NCBI RefSeq assembly: GCF_008973465.1
Contig: NZ_WBXN01000004.1
Coordinates: 1,364,001-1,428,000 of the forward strand
DNA: 64,000 nt
Origin: Streptomyces sp. SS1-1
GTDB lineage: Bacteria > Actinomycetota > Actinomycetes > Streptomycetales > Streptomycetaceae
Direction: 5' to 3'
Shown here piece by piece: positions 8,497 through 16,525 of the stretch. A program made the translations under genes and the position numbers. Every line of letters starts with the position of its first letter. Within the stretch, counting starts at the first letter, position 1. The notes under the pieces were generated by a model. The model was not told where the DNA came from. It made no database searches and worked only from the letters and a program-made list of their open reading frames with translations.

Positions 8497-8730
8497 TCAC
8501 TTGTTGGTGCAGGTGTTGCCGAAGGCGGGGTTCAGCAGCCCGATCACGGAGACCGTGTTGCCGCAGACGTTCACGGGGATGTGAATCGGGGCCTGGATGA
8601 CGTTGCCGGACACGATGCCCGGGGAGTGCACGGCGGCACCCTGCGCACCCGAGTCGGCAACGGCCAGGCCCGCGCCCGCGAGAACCAGCCCACCGGTGGC
8701 AGCCGCAGCAGCGACGACCTTCTTGATCAT
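8497..8730 (-). CDS. chpH: short chaplin ChpH
   Basis: A 77-residue secreted protein. MIKKVVAAAAATGGLVLAGAGLAVA is a signal peptide, with the predicted cut after AVA near residue 25. The mature part is one chaplin domain of about 50 residues with HSPGIVSGNVIQAPIHIPVN and two Cys, ending NTCTNK. Short chaplins self-assemble at the air-water interface into amyloid fibrils on aerial hyphae and spores. The ATG at 8728-8730 has a strong AAGGAGGAAC ribosome site. Sequence and adjacency to a long chaplin support ChpH. The 144-base gap to chpC suggests separate transcripts. Confidence 0.93.
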   Translation of the reverse strand: MIKKVVAAAAATGGLVLAGAGLAVADSGAQGAAVHSPGIVSGNVIQAPIHIPVNVCGNTVSVIGLLNPAFGNTCTNK

Positions 8731-8858
8731 TGTTCCTCCTTGTTGGCAATGCGATCTCACTTGCTGATCGCATCACCTGTAACGAGGAGCGGTTAATAGA
8801 GCTACGACCCTATGAGCGTGTTCACCCGTCCAGAGCACATCCAGTACGCCTGGTCGAA

Positions 8859-10184
8859 TTACGACGCGTCGATGAACCGGTCGAGGACCCGCACGCCGAA
8901 CCGCAGCCCGTCGACGGGTACACGCTCGTCGACGCCGTGGAACATGCCCGCGAAGTCCAGCTCCGGGGGGAGCTTCAGCGGGGCGAAACCGAAGCCGCGG
9001 ATGCCGAGGTCGTCGAAGGACTTGGCGTCGGTGCCGCCGGAGAGCATGTACGGGATGGCCTTGGCCGCCGGGTCCTCGGCGACCAGCGCGGACTGCATCG
9101 CGGCCACCAGGGCGCCGTCGAAGCCGGTCTCGACGGCCTTGTCGGCGTGCACGTCCTCGCGCCGCACGTTCGGTCCGAGGATGCGGTCGAGGTCGGCCAG
9201 GAACTCCTCCTCGTATCCGGGCAGGAAGCGGCCGTCGACGTGCGCGGTGGCCTCGCCGGGGATGACGTTGACCTTGTAGCCGGCGTTCAGCTGGGTCGGG
9301 TTGGCCGTGTTGCTGAGGGTGGCCCCGATGAGCTTGGCGATGCCGCCCAGCTTGGCGAGGGTGCCCTCCATGTTCTCGGGGTCGAGCTCGGTGCCGAGGG
9401 CGTCGCCCAGTTCGTCGAGGAAGGCGCGGGTGGTCTTGGTGACGCGGACGGGGAACTTGTGGCGGCCGAGGCGGGCGACGGCCTCCGACAGCTCGGTGAT
9501 CGCGTTGTCCCGGTGGATCATCGAGCCGTGCCCCGCGGTGCCGGCCACGGTCAGCTTCATCCAGTGCATGCCCTTCTCGGCCGTCTGGATCAGGTAGAGC
9601 CGCCGTTCCTCGCTCACCGTGAACGAGAACCCGCCGACCTCGCTGATGGCCTCCGTGACGCCCTCGAAGAGGTCGGGGTGCTTGTCGACGAGGAACCGGG
9701 CGCCGTAGGTGCCGCCGGCCTCCTCGTCGGCGAGGAACGCGAGCACGATGTCCCGCGGGGGCTTGCGGCCGCTGCGCAGCCGGTCGCGGACGACGGCGAG
9801 GGTCATGGCGTCCATGTCCTTCATGTCGACGGCGCCGCGCCCCCACACACAGCCGTCGGCGATCTCGCCGGAGAACGGGTGGTGGGTCCAGTCGTCGGCG
9901 TTGGCCGGGACGACGTCGGTGTGCCCGTGGATGAGCAGGGCTGGCCGGGAGGGGTCCTCGCCCTCGATGCGCGCCACGGTGGAGGCGCGGCCCGGGTGCG
10001 ACTCGAAGATCTTCGGCTCCAGGCCCACCTCGGCGAGCTTCTCGGCGACGTACTCGGCCGCCGCGCGCTCGCCGGGGCCGGAGTGGTCCCCGTAGTTGCT
10101 GGTGTCGATGCGGATCAGCTCGCGGCAGAGGTCCACGACCTCGTCCTCGCCGGTGACGCTCCTGGTCGTGTCCGTGTCGCTCAC
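8859..10184 (-). CDS. M20/M25/M40 family metallopeptidase (zinc amidohydrolase)
   Basis: A 441-residue cytosolic di-zinc hydrolase. The metal-site motifs are in order: LLIHGHTDVVPAN, GRGAVDMKD, the catalytic glutamates in FLADEEAGG, SEVGGFSF, and the C-terminal MFHGVDERV histidine. A dimerization domain lies between (about 200-310, with TVAGTAGHGSM). Family members are dipeptidases, acetyl-ornithine or succinyl-diaminopimelate deacylases; the substrate is not evident. It starts with GTG at 10182-10184 after a GAGGAAG site. It stands alone between chpH and tRNA-Leu. The 10185-10373 gap holds the tRNA promoter region and nothing else I can name. Confidence 0.9.
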   Translation of the reverse strand: MSDTDTTRSVTGEDEVVDLCRELIRIDTSNYGDHSGPGERAAAEYVAEKLAEVGLEPKIFESHPGRASTVARIEGEDPSRPALLIHGHTDVVPANADDWTHHPFSGEIADGCVWGRGAVDMKDMDAMTLAVVRDRLRSGRKPPRDIVLAFLADEEAGGTYGARFLVDKHPDLFEGVTEAISEVGGFSFTVSEERRLYLIQTAEKGMHWMKLTVAGTAGHGSMIHRDNAITELSEAVARLGRHKFPVRVTKTTRAFLDELGDALGTELDPENMEGTLAKLGGIAKLIGATLSNTANPTQLNAGYKVNVIPGEATAHVDGRFLPGYEEEFLADLDRILGPNVRREDVHADKAVETGFDGALVAAMQSALVAEDPAAKAIPYMLSGGTDAKSFDDLGIRGFGFAPLKLPPELDFAGMFHGVDERVPVDGLRFGVRVLDRFIDAS

Positions 10185-10373
10185 GCTGCTTCCTCCCGCG
10201 GTGTCACTGCTGGTGGGTCCCCCTCATCCTCTCTCTCCGCCCGGCACGGCCCAAGACCGGCCGCACCTCGTCACACGCCGTTCACGCCGCCCCGGGGGGT
10301 GATCGGGGACCCTTCGAAAGCCTGGTAGTGTTTTCTCTGTCGCCGCGAGGGAGACCCGCGCGACAGACACCTT

Positions 10374-10458
10374 GTCCGGGTGGCGGAATGGCAGACGCGC
10401 TAGCTTGAGGTGCTAGTGCCCTTTATCGGGCGTGGGGGTTCAAGTCCCCCCTCGGACA
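10374..10458 (+). tRNA. tRNA-Leu (anticodon GAG)
   Basis: The acceptor arms GTCCGGG (10374-10380) and CTCGGAC (10451-10457) pair with one G-T wobble. The anticodon stem CTAGC/GCTAG encloses the loop TTGAGGT, giving anticodon GAG for CUC/CUU codons. A long variable arm (GTGCCCTTTATCGGGCGT) marks a class II tRNA, and the T loop reads GGTTCAAGTCC. CCA is not encoded. A short leader hairpin (TGTCGC..GCGACA) precedes it. Confidence 0.95.
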
Positions 10459-10547
10459 CAGATCGGACAGCCCCTCCTGGTGAGGGGCTGTTCGTCGTTG
10501 TGGGGCGGATTCCTCGTGGCCGGGAGGGCACCGGCACAATGGGGGCC

Positions 10548-10958
10548 ATGTCCCGACGTGCCGTCCGTTCCTCCTCCGTGTCCAAGCCCCCGGCCGGGTG
10601 CCCGTGCGGGCTGCCCGGCTCCTACGAGGCGTGCTGCGGGCGGTTCCACTCCGGGGCGGCGGCCGCGCCGACCGCCGAGGCGCTGATGCGGTCGCGGTAC
10701 AGCGCGTTCGTGCGGGGCGAGGCGCCGTATCTGCTGCGCACCTGGCATCCGCGGACGCGTCCGGGGCGGCTGGAGCTGGATCCGGGGATGTGGTGGACGG
10801 GGCTGGAGATCCTCGGGACGGAGGACGGCTCGGCGTTCCACTCCACGGGCACGGTGACCTTCCGGGCGTCGTTCCGCGGCGGGTCGCTGCACGAGCGCAG
10901 CCGGTTCGAGCGGGTGGACGGCGCCTGGGTGTACGTGGACGGCGAGTTCCTGAGCTGA
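10548..10958 (+). CDS. YchJ/UPF0225 family protein with SEC-C-like zinc motif
   Basis: A 136-residue protein. The N-terminal CPCGLPGSYEACCGRFH is a CxC...CC zinc-binding motif of SEC-C type, followed by PTAEALMRSRYSAFVRGEAPYLLRTWHP and an NTF2-like fold ending WVYVDGEFLS. UPF0225 proteins are widespread and their function is unclear. Two starts fit: ATG 10539 (GGGAGG site upstream) and ATG 10548; the latter is chosen because SRRAV starts follow a GGGGG site, and the difference is three residues. It follows tRNA-Leu by 90 bases and ends 7 bases from the convergent gntR. Confidence 0.85.
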   Translation: MSRRAVRSSSVSKPPAGCPCGLPGSYEACCGRFHSGAAAAPTAEALMRSRYSAFVRGEAPYLLRTWHPRTRPGRLELDPGMWWTGLEILGTEDGSAFHSTGTVTFRASFRGGSLHERSRFERVDGAWVYVDGEFLS

Positions 10959-10965
10959 GGCCCGC

Positions 10966-11667
10966 TCAGGGGGCCAGGATGTCGAGCTCCTGGAGGGCGC
11001 CGACCGTGATCTCGCGGGTGAGGTGCTCGGCGCGGACGGCGTCGCCCGCGCGGACCGCCTCGGCGACCTGGACGTGCAGGGTGACCGCCGCCGGGTCGGG
11101 GTCCTCGAACATGACCTCGTGATGGGTGCGGCCGGCCAGGACCTCGGCGACGACGTCGCCGAGCCGGGCGAACATCTCGTTGCCCGAGGCGTTGAGGATG
11201 ACGCGGTGGAAGGCGATGTCGTGCAGGAGGTAGCCCTCCAGCTGGTGGCCGCGTGAGTGGGAGACCATGCCGAGGGCACACTCGGTGAGTTCGGCGCACT
11301 GCTCGGCGGTGGCGTGCTTGGCGGCGAGGCCCGCCGCGACCGGTTCGACGGCGGAGCGCAGCACGGTGAGCGAGCGCAGTTGGTGCGGGCGGTCGGCGCC
11401 GGCCAGCCGCCAGCGGATGACCTGCGGGTCGTAGACGTTCCACTCGGCCTTGGGGCGGACCGTGACGCCGACGCGGCGGCGGGACTCGACCAGGTGCATC
11501 GACTCCAGGACGCGTACCGCCTCGCGCATCACGGAGCGTGAGACGTCGAAGCGCTGGGCGAGTTCGTCCGTGCGCAGGACGCTGCCCGGCGGGTACTCGC
11601 CCGCGGTGATCGCGGGGCCGAGGGAGTCCAGTACTCGGCCGTGCAGCCCCCGGCCCGTTGTGCTCAT
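10966..11667 (-). CDS. gntR: GntR-family (FadR subfamily) regulator of gluconate use
   Basis: A 233-residue repressor. The N-terminal winged HTH (about 10-75) has PPGSVLRTDELAQRFDVSRSVMREAVRVLES. The C-terminal all-helical FCD domain carries the metal/ligand motif HDIAFHRVILNASGNEMF. It is divergent from gntK-gntP, and the S. coelicolor counterpart (SCO1678, from memory) represses the gluconate operon and is relieved by gluconate or its phosphate. Autoregulation through the shared AT-rich intergenic region is likely. The assignment to gluconate comes from the neighbours. Confidence 0.9.
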   Translation of the reverse strand: MSTTGRGLHGRVLDSLGPAITAGEYPPGSVLRTDELAQRFDVSRSVMREAVRVLESMHLVESRRRVGVTVRPKAEWNVYDPQVIRWRLAGADRPHQLRSLTVLRSAVEPVAAGLAAKHATAEQCAELTECALGMVSHSRGHQLEGYLLHDIAFHRVILNASGNEMFARLGDVVAEVLAGRTHHEVMFEDPDPAAVTLHVQVAEAVRAGDAVRAEHLTREITVGALQELDILAP

Positions 11668-11801
11668 GCACTCAGCGTACGGGCCGGATCACGGGAACAA
11701 AAAGTCAGACTTATATGTCACAGACTCTTGATTCGTCGTACCTAATGGGTTTCAGTGTCCGTCGACATCACGTGTCGACGAGGACAGACAGTGAGGCAGC
11801 G
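11668..11801. promoter_or_regulatory. divergent gntR/gntK promoter region with palindrome at 11760-11780
   Basis: This region is unusually AT-rich for the window (11697-11755 includes ACTTATATGTCACAGACTC). CGTCGACA (11760-11767) and TGTCGACG (11773-11780) form a perfect inverted repeat with a 5-base spacer, about 21 bases before the gntK start. It is the best candidate in the region for a GntR operator, but FadR-type GntR sites are usually shorter and a second site in the AT-rich part is possible. Confidence 0.45.
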
Positions 11802-12320
11802 ATGAACACCCCCCATGTCGTCGTGGTCATGGGCGTCGCGGGCACCGGGAAGACCACCATCGGTCCCCTGCTCGCGGCCCGCCTCGGCGTTCCCTACGCC
11901 GAGGGCGACGACTTCCACTCCGCGGCCAACATCGCCAAGATGTCGGCCGGCACGCCGCTCGACGACGACGACAGGTGGCCGTGGCTCGACGCCATCGGCG
12001 CCTGGGCGCACCGCCGGGCCGGGCTCGGCGGAGTGGTCAGCTGCTCCGCGCTGAAGCGCTCGTACCGCGACCGGTTGCGGGCCGCCGCACCGGACGTCGT
12101 GTTCGTGCACCTCGCGGGTGACCGCGCGGTGATCGAGGACCGGATGTCGCACCGGCAGGGGCACTTCATGCCGACCGCGCTGCTCGACTCCCAGTTCGCC
12201 ACCCTCCAGCCGCTCGCGGAGGACGAGGCGGGCGTCGCCGTGGACGTGGCCGGCACCCCCGAGGAGATCACCGAACGGGCCGTCACGGCCCTGACGGCGC
12301 TCCCCGAGCCGACCGTGTAA
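11802..12320 (+). CDS. gntK: gluconokinase
   Basis: A 172-residue kinase that phosphorylates gluconate to 6-phosphogluconate using ATP, feeding the pentose phosphate pathway. The P-loop GVAGTGKTT lies at residues 11-19. The gluconokinase motifs EGDDFHSAANIAKMSAGTPL, DDDRWPWL, SCSALKRSYRD and MSHRQGHFM are all present, and the length is typical of the family. The ATG at 11802 follows AGGCAGC; the frame is open further upstream but begins inside the operator region. It forms an operon with gntP 37 bases downstream and is probably repressed by the divergent GntR. Confidence 0.95.
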   Translation: MNTPHVVVVMGVAGTGKTTIGPLLAARLGVPYAEGDDFHSAANIAKMSAGTPLDDDDRWPWLDAIGAWAHRRAGLGGVVSCSALKRSYRDRLRAAAPDVVFVHLAGDRAVIEDRMSHRQGHFMPTALLDSQFATLQPLAEDEAGVAVDVAGTPEEITERAVTALTALPEPTV

Positions 12321-12357
12321 CTCCCCTCCCCACCCCCGTACCTGCAAGGGAAACCCC

Positions 12358-13755
12358 GTGACCAGACTCAGCGTCGAGATGCTGGCAGCGGACCCCGTCG
12401 AGCCCATCACCTCGGCGGGACACGCTCAGCTCGGTGTCGCCGTCCTGGTGGGCATCGCCGTCATCGTGCTGCTCATCACCAAGTTCAAGCTCCACGCCTT
12501 CCTGTCCCTGACCCTCGGGTCGCTGGTGCTCGGCGCCGTCGCCGGCGCACCGCTGGACAAGGTCATCGCCAGCTTCACCACCGGCCTCGGCTCGACGGTC
12601 GCGGGCGTCGGCGTGCTGATCGCCCTCGGCGCCATCCTCGGCAAGATGCTCGCGGACTCCGGCGGCGCCGACCAGATCGTCGACACCATCCTCGCCAAGG
12701 CGGGCGGCCGCTCGATGCCCTGGGCGATGGTGCTGATCGCGTCCGTGATCGGACTGCCGCTGTTCTTCGAGGTCGGCGTCGTCCTGCTGATCCCGGTCGT
12801 GCTGATGGTCGCCAAGCGGGGCAACTACTCGCTGATGCGCATCGGCATCCCGGCGCTGGCCGGTCTGTCCGTGATGCACGGTCTGGTCCCGCCGCACCCC
12901 GGCCCGCTGGTCGCGATCGACGCGGTCGGCGCCAACCTGGGCGTCACGCTGGCGCTCGGCGTCCTGGTCGCGATACCGACCGTGATCATCGCCGGTCCGG
13001 TGTTCTCGAAGTTCGCCGCCCGCTGGGTGGACGTGCCGGCACCGGAGCGGATGATCCCGCAGCGCGCCTCGGAGGACCTGAAGAGGCTTCCCGGCTTCGG
13101 CGCCACCCTGGCGACGATCCTGCTGCCGGTCGTGCTGATGCTGTCCAAGGCGCTGGTCGACATCGTCGTGGACGACCCCGCGAACACCGTGCAGCGCGTC
13201 TTCGACGTCGTCGGCTCGCCGCTGATCGCCCTGCTCGCCTCCGTGCTGGTCGGCATCTTCACGCTGCTGGCGCCGGCCGGGTTCGGCAAGGAGCGGATCT
13301 CGCCGCTCGTCGAGAAGGGCCTCGCCCCGATCGCGGGCATCCTGCTGATCGTCGGCGCGGGCGGTGGCTTCAAGCAGACGCTGATCGACACCGGCGTGGG
13401 CCAGATGGTCCTCGACATCTCCAAGGACTGGTCGATCCCCGCGCTGCTGCTCGCCTGGCTGATCGCGGTGGCGATCCGGCTGGCGACGGGCTCGGCGACC
13501 GTGGCGACGGTCTCCGCGGCCGGTCTGGTCGCCCCGCTCGCGGCCGACATGTCGACCACGCACACGGCTCTGCTGGTCCTGGCCATCGGCGCCGGCTCGC
13601 TGTTCTTCAGCCATGTCAACGACGCCGGGTTCTGGCTGGTGAAGGAGTACTTCGGGCTGAACGTCGGCCAGACCATCAAGACCTGGTCCGTCATGGAGAC
13701 GATCATCTCCGTGGTCGCCGGTGGCGCGGTCCTGCTGCTGTCCCTCGTGTTGTAG
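12358..13755 (+). CDS. gntP: GntP family gluconate:H+ symporter
   Basis: A 465-residue polytopic membrane protein with about 12-14 hydrophobic helices. Family motifs include GLGSTVAGVGVLIALGAILGKML, the QIVDTIL segment after SGGADQ, ARRG-like basic loops, SVMHGLVPPHPGPL and the C-terminal LFFSHVNDAGFWLVKEYFG. It imports gluconate for gntK. The start is GTG 12358 with an AAGGG site 7 bases upstream. It is co-transcribed with gntK and followed by a 19-bp stem terminator. Confidence 0.95.
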   Translation: MTRLSVEMLAADPVEPITSAGHAQLGVAVLVGIAVIVLLITKFKLHAFLSLTLGSLVLGAVAGAPLDKVIASFTTGLGSTVAGVGVLIALGAILGKMLADSGGADQIVDTILAKAGGRSMPWAMVLIASVIGLPLFFEVGVVLLIPVVLMVAKRGNYSLMRIGIPALAGLSVMHGLVPPHPGPLVAIDAVGANLGVTLALGVLVAIPTVIIAGPVFSKFAARWVDVPAPERMIPQRASEDLKRLPGFGATLATILLPVVLMLSKALVDIVVDDPANTVQRVFDVVGSPLIALLASVLVGIFTLLAPAGFGKERISPLVEKGLAPIAGILLIVGAGGGFKQTLIDTGVGQMVLDISKDWSIPALLLAWLIAVAIRLATGSATVATVSAAGLVAPLAADMSTTHTALLVLAIGAGSLFFSHVNDAGFWLVKEYFGLNVGQTIKTWSVMETIISVVAGGAVLLLSLVL

Positions 13756-13768
13756 GGGTACGGCGGTG

Positions 13769-13832
13769 ACGGCCCACCCGCTCCTCGGCAGCTCCGGACA
13801 CCGTCCTGGGCGTCGAGGAGCGGGTGGGCCGT
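13769..13832 (+). terminator. 19-bp inverted repeat terminating the gluconate operon
   Basis: The arms 13769-13787 and 13814-13832 are perfectly complementary over 19 bp with a 26-base loop. It starts 14 bases after the gntP stop. The large loop is unusual for a simple terminator. Confidence 0.8.
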
Positions 13833-14024
13833 TCGCGTCCCGGTGCGCGGCGCGCGCGATCGTGTCCCGGATGCCCGGAAGATGCCCTCAGGGTGCCCCG
13901 CGGACGCCTGGCCGGCGCCCTGTCGACGCCTTCACGACTTCCCCAGGAGCGCGAAGAGCCCGATGATGTGGTGATTCCCCGAAGGCCGCCGCGGCCGTCG
14001 GGGGCACGGACATCGGGGGGTCTC

Positions 14025-15092
14025 ATGGCGGTTTCCCTCGGGATGCGCATCTCGGGGCTGCTGTTCGTCGGCGCGGTGGCGGTGGCCGCCGCCGCCTTCA
14101 CCGGCCTGGAGGCCGCCGACCGCGCGGACGGCGGGAGCGGGGGCGGACCGGCGGTGACCGCCGGGCCCTCCACCGGTCCGGTGACGGCCTCCCCTTCCCC
14201 CACCGCCCCCAAGCGCCCCGACGGGCACATCGGCGCCCCCGCGCTCACCGGCGTGCCCGGTGGCGTCGCGGGTGGGGCACCGCGCCGGTCCGCGGGCCCG
14301 TCCACCCCGCCGGAGCGTCGCGAGCCCGTCGTGGCACCCGCCTGGCTGCCGCCCGGCCCCGGCTCGCCCGACCTCGACGGTGCCGCCGACCCGGCGAGCG
14401 TGTACGACCGGCTCCGGGACCCCGCCACCTGCGCCACCGCGCTGGACGGGGCGGCGGACGGCGACGAGTGGAGGCTGCTGCGGGCCCTCGCCTCAGCCTG
14501 TCTCGCCGTGCAGGGCGAGGGCGGCGACTGGGAGCAGGCCGGCCGGGAGCACGCGGCCCTGGCCGGGAGGGCGCAGTCCTGCAAGGGCCGTGCCGCCTAC
14601 GCGGTGCTGGGCGGGCTGCTCGACTTCCACCGCCGCCACCCCGGCGCCACCGTGCGGCTGCGGACGCCCGCGGGCGGGGCCCCGGCGTGCGGGTACCGGA
14701 TCGCGGGCGTGGACACGGGCGGCGACGGCACCGCGCGGCCCGGCGAGGTGATCGGCGTCGAGCTGGCGGACGTCTACTTCGACCCGGCCGAACTGCCGCG
14801 GGCCGCGACGGTGACGGTCGGGGGCCGGCAGGTGCCGGGTGTCCCGGTGCTCGGTCCCCGGTCCGGCGGCGCCGTCGTCCTGTCCGTCGTGGTCCCGGCG
14901 CTCGGCCCGGGCCCGGTGGACGTGTCCGTCCGGTACGGCTCCGGTGAGGTGCGTCTGCCGCGGGCGTTCACGGTCGCCGCGCCGGACGTGCCGCCCGACC
15001 CGGAGCCGGAACAGGAACCCGACCCCGGAGCCGTCCAGGACCCGGAGCCTTCGGCCGGGGTCCTGTCGCTCACCTGGTCAGGGGCGCCATAG
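14025..15092 (+). CDS. secreted or membrane-anchored hypothetical protein
   Basis: A 355-residue protein that I do not recognise. An N-terminal hydrophobic segment (about residues 8-30, MRISGLLFVGAVAVAAAAF) is a signal anchor or signal peptide. A Pro/Ser/Thr-rich linker (about 38-125) follows, then a Cys-containing helical part with four Cys, then a beta-rich region (about 230-320) with GEVIGVELADVYFDPAELP and DVSVRYGSGEVRLP that resembles an Ig-like fold, and a Pro/Glu-rich tail. It should act outside the membrane. ATG 14025 follows GGGGGG. Its 3' end overlaps the convergent cytochrome gene by 15 bases. Confidence 0.65.
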   Translation: MAVSLGMRISGLLFVGAVAVAAAAFTGLEAADRADGGSGGGPAVTAGPSTGPVTASPSPTAPKRPDGHIGAPALTGVPGGVAGGAPRRSAGPSTPPERREPVVAPAWLPPGPGSPDLDGAADPASVYDRLRDPATCATALDGAADGDEWRLLRALASACLAVQGEGGDWEQAGREHAALAGRAQSCKGRAAYAVLGGLLDFHRRHPGATVRLRTPAGGAPACGYRIAGVDTGGDGTARPGEVIGVELADVYFDPAELPRAATVTVGGRQVPGVPVLGPRSGGAVVLSVVVPALGPGPVDVSVRYGSGEVRLPRAFTVAAPDVPPDPEPEQEPDPGAVQDPEPSAGVLSLTWSGAP

Positions 15093-15701
15093 GGAGTGCT
15101 CCCGCTCCGCCCATTCCCGGCTGACGGTGCCCCTGCGCAGGCCGTGGCGGGCTTCCGGGTCGGCCAGGGCCATGCCGATGTGACCGGCGAGGACGATGCC
15201 GAGGGTGAGCGCGAGCCAGTCGTGCACGAAGGTGGCGCTGGTGCGCCAGCGCAGTGGCGTGAGGTGGGTGAACCACATCAGCAGGCCGGTGCCGAGCATC
15301 ACCAGCGTCGCCCCGGCGAGCCAGGAGGCGTAGACCTTCTGCCCGGCGTTGAACTTGCCCGCCGGACGGGAGCCGGGGCGCCGGTCGCGCCGCAGGACGG
15401 CCCGCAGCCAGGTCCGGTCGTGCGGGCCGAAGCGGTTGAGAAGGCCCAGGTCGCGGCGGAAGGCGGCGGAGACCAGTCCGGCCAGGGCGGGCACGGGCAG
15501 GGCGAGGCCGGCCCACTCGTGGACGCGGACGACGAGTTCGCGGCGGCCCACCAGTTCGGCGAACTGCGGGATGTAGAGGCAGGCGGCCGTCGCCACGCAC
15601 ACGCCCATCAGCGCGGCGGTGGCCCGGTGCACCCGGCGGGCGGCCGGGGTGAAGCGGCGGACCTCCGTGGCCGGGCGGGGCGTGTCAACTCGTGGGGTCA
15701 T
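15078..15701 (-). CDS. cytochrome b561-type membrane subunit
   Basis: A 207-residue membrane protein with four predicted helices. Heme-ligand histidines are placed as in the di-heme cytochrome b/b6 family (RVHRATAAL, VRVHEWAGL, FVHDWLALTLGI, LAGHIGMAL), and KFNAGQKVYASW is a formate dehydrogenase gamma/b561 signature. It should pass electrons between quinones and the molybdoenzyme encoded just upstream, whose 3' end overlaps this gene by 17 bases. The pair is analogous to MsrP-MsrQ or YedY-YedZ, though this subunit belongs to the b561/FdhI fold rather than being clearly YedZ. It overlaps a convergent gene at its own 3' end. Confidence 0.85.
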   Translation of the reverse strand: MTPRVDTPRPATEVRRFTPAARRVHRATAALMGVCVATAACLYIPQFAELVGRRELVVRVHEWAGLALPVPALAGLVSAAFRRDLGLLNRFGPHDRTWLRAVLRRDRRPGSRPAGKFNAGQKVYASWLAGATLVMLGTGLLMWFTHLTPLRWRTSATFVHDWLALTLGIVLAGHIGMALADPEARHGLRRGTVSREWAEREHSLWRP

Positions 15702-16434
15702 CGTCGCGTCCGTTCGAGCGGCCGACCCAGGCGTCGACGTCGTAGCCCCGTTCCTCCCAGTAGCCCGGCCGTACGTCCCGGGTGACGGTGATGCCGGAGA
15801 GCCACTTGGCGGACTTGTAGAAGTACATGGGGGCGACGTAGAGGCGCACGGGGCCGCCGTGGGCGTGGCCGAGGTCCTGGTCCTTCATCCGCAGGGCGAC
15901 CAGGACGTCGGAGCGGCGGGCCTGGTCGAGGGTGAGGCTCTCGGAGTAGGCGCCGTCGAAGCAGGTGAAGCGCACGGCGCCCGCGCCGGGGCGGACGCCG
16001 GCGGCGTCGAGCAGCCGGGACAGCCGTACGCCCTCGAAGGGGGTGCCGGGGACCCGCCAGCCGGTGACGCACTGGACGTCGCGGACGAGCCGGGTCTGCG
16101 GGAGGGACCGCAGGTCGGACAGGGTGTAGGAGCCGGGGCGGTCGACGAGGCCGTCGACGGTCAGGCGGTAGTCGGTGGCGCTCTTGCGGGGGACGGAGGA
16201 GGTGACCGAGTAGTAGCGGAAGCCGCCGCCGTTGGGGAGCAGGCCGGTCAGGCCGGTGGGGTCCTTGTCGGACGCTCCGGCGAGGAAGGACTCCAGGCCG
16301 CGTTGCAGGGTGGGCGCGGTGACCACGCCGAGGGCGCCGAGACCGAGGGTGCCGAGGAGGACGCGGCGGCCGACGGGCCGGCCCTGCTCCTCGTCCTCCG
16401 GTGGCTCGGGGGCGCCGGGCTGTTCGGGGTTCAC
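15685..16434 (-). CDS. YedY/sulfite-oxidase-type molybdopterin oxidoreductase
   Basis: A 249-residue protein with a Tat-like N-terminus (GRRVLLGTLGLGALGVVTAP) for export of the folded cofactor-bound enzyme. The oxidoreductase molybdopterin domain covers about 80-235. The Mo-ligand cysteine lies in RDVQCVTGWRV, close to the CVEAW site of YedY/MsrP, and VALRMKDQDLGHAHGGPVRLYV and YKSAKWLSGI are family motifs. YedY/MsrP enzymes reduce methionine sulfoxides or other S/N-oxides; the substrate here is an inference. The start is GTG 16432-16434 with GGGGG very close, so an alternative start is possible. It forms an operon with the cytochrome gene. Confidence 0.85.
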   Translation of the reverse strand: MNPEQPGAPEPPEDEEQGRPVGRRVLLGTLGLGALGVVTAPTLQRGLESFLAGASDKDPTGLTGLLPNGGGFRYYSVTSSVPRKSATDYRLTVDGLVDRPGSYTLSDLRSLPQTRLVRDVQCVTGWRVPGTPFEGVRLSRLLDAAGVRPGAGAVRFTCFDGAYSESLTLDQARRSDVLVALRMKDQDLGHAHGGPVRLYVAPMYFYKSAKWLSGITVTRDVRPGYWEERGYDVDAWVGRSNGRDDDPTS

Positions 16435-16525
16435 CCCCTCATTCGAACACCCGCGGCCCGGGCGGTGCCAGGGATCGCGGGTGCTCGTCAGACTTCCGTC
16501 ACGTGTGGTGGGCGGGGGCCACCGG

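Noticed and set aside
10954..10968. CTGAG-GCCCG-CTCAG as a terminator between the YchJ-like gene and gntR
   Set aside because: The stem is only 5 bp and includes both stop codons; it is too weak to call alone.
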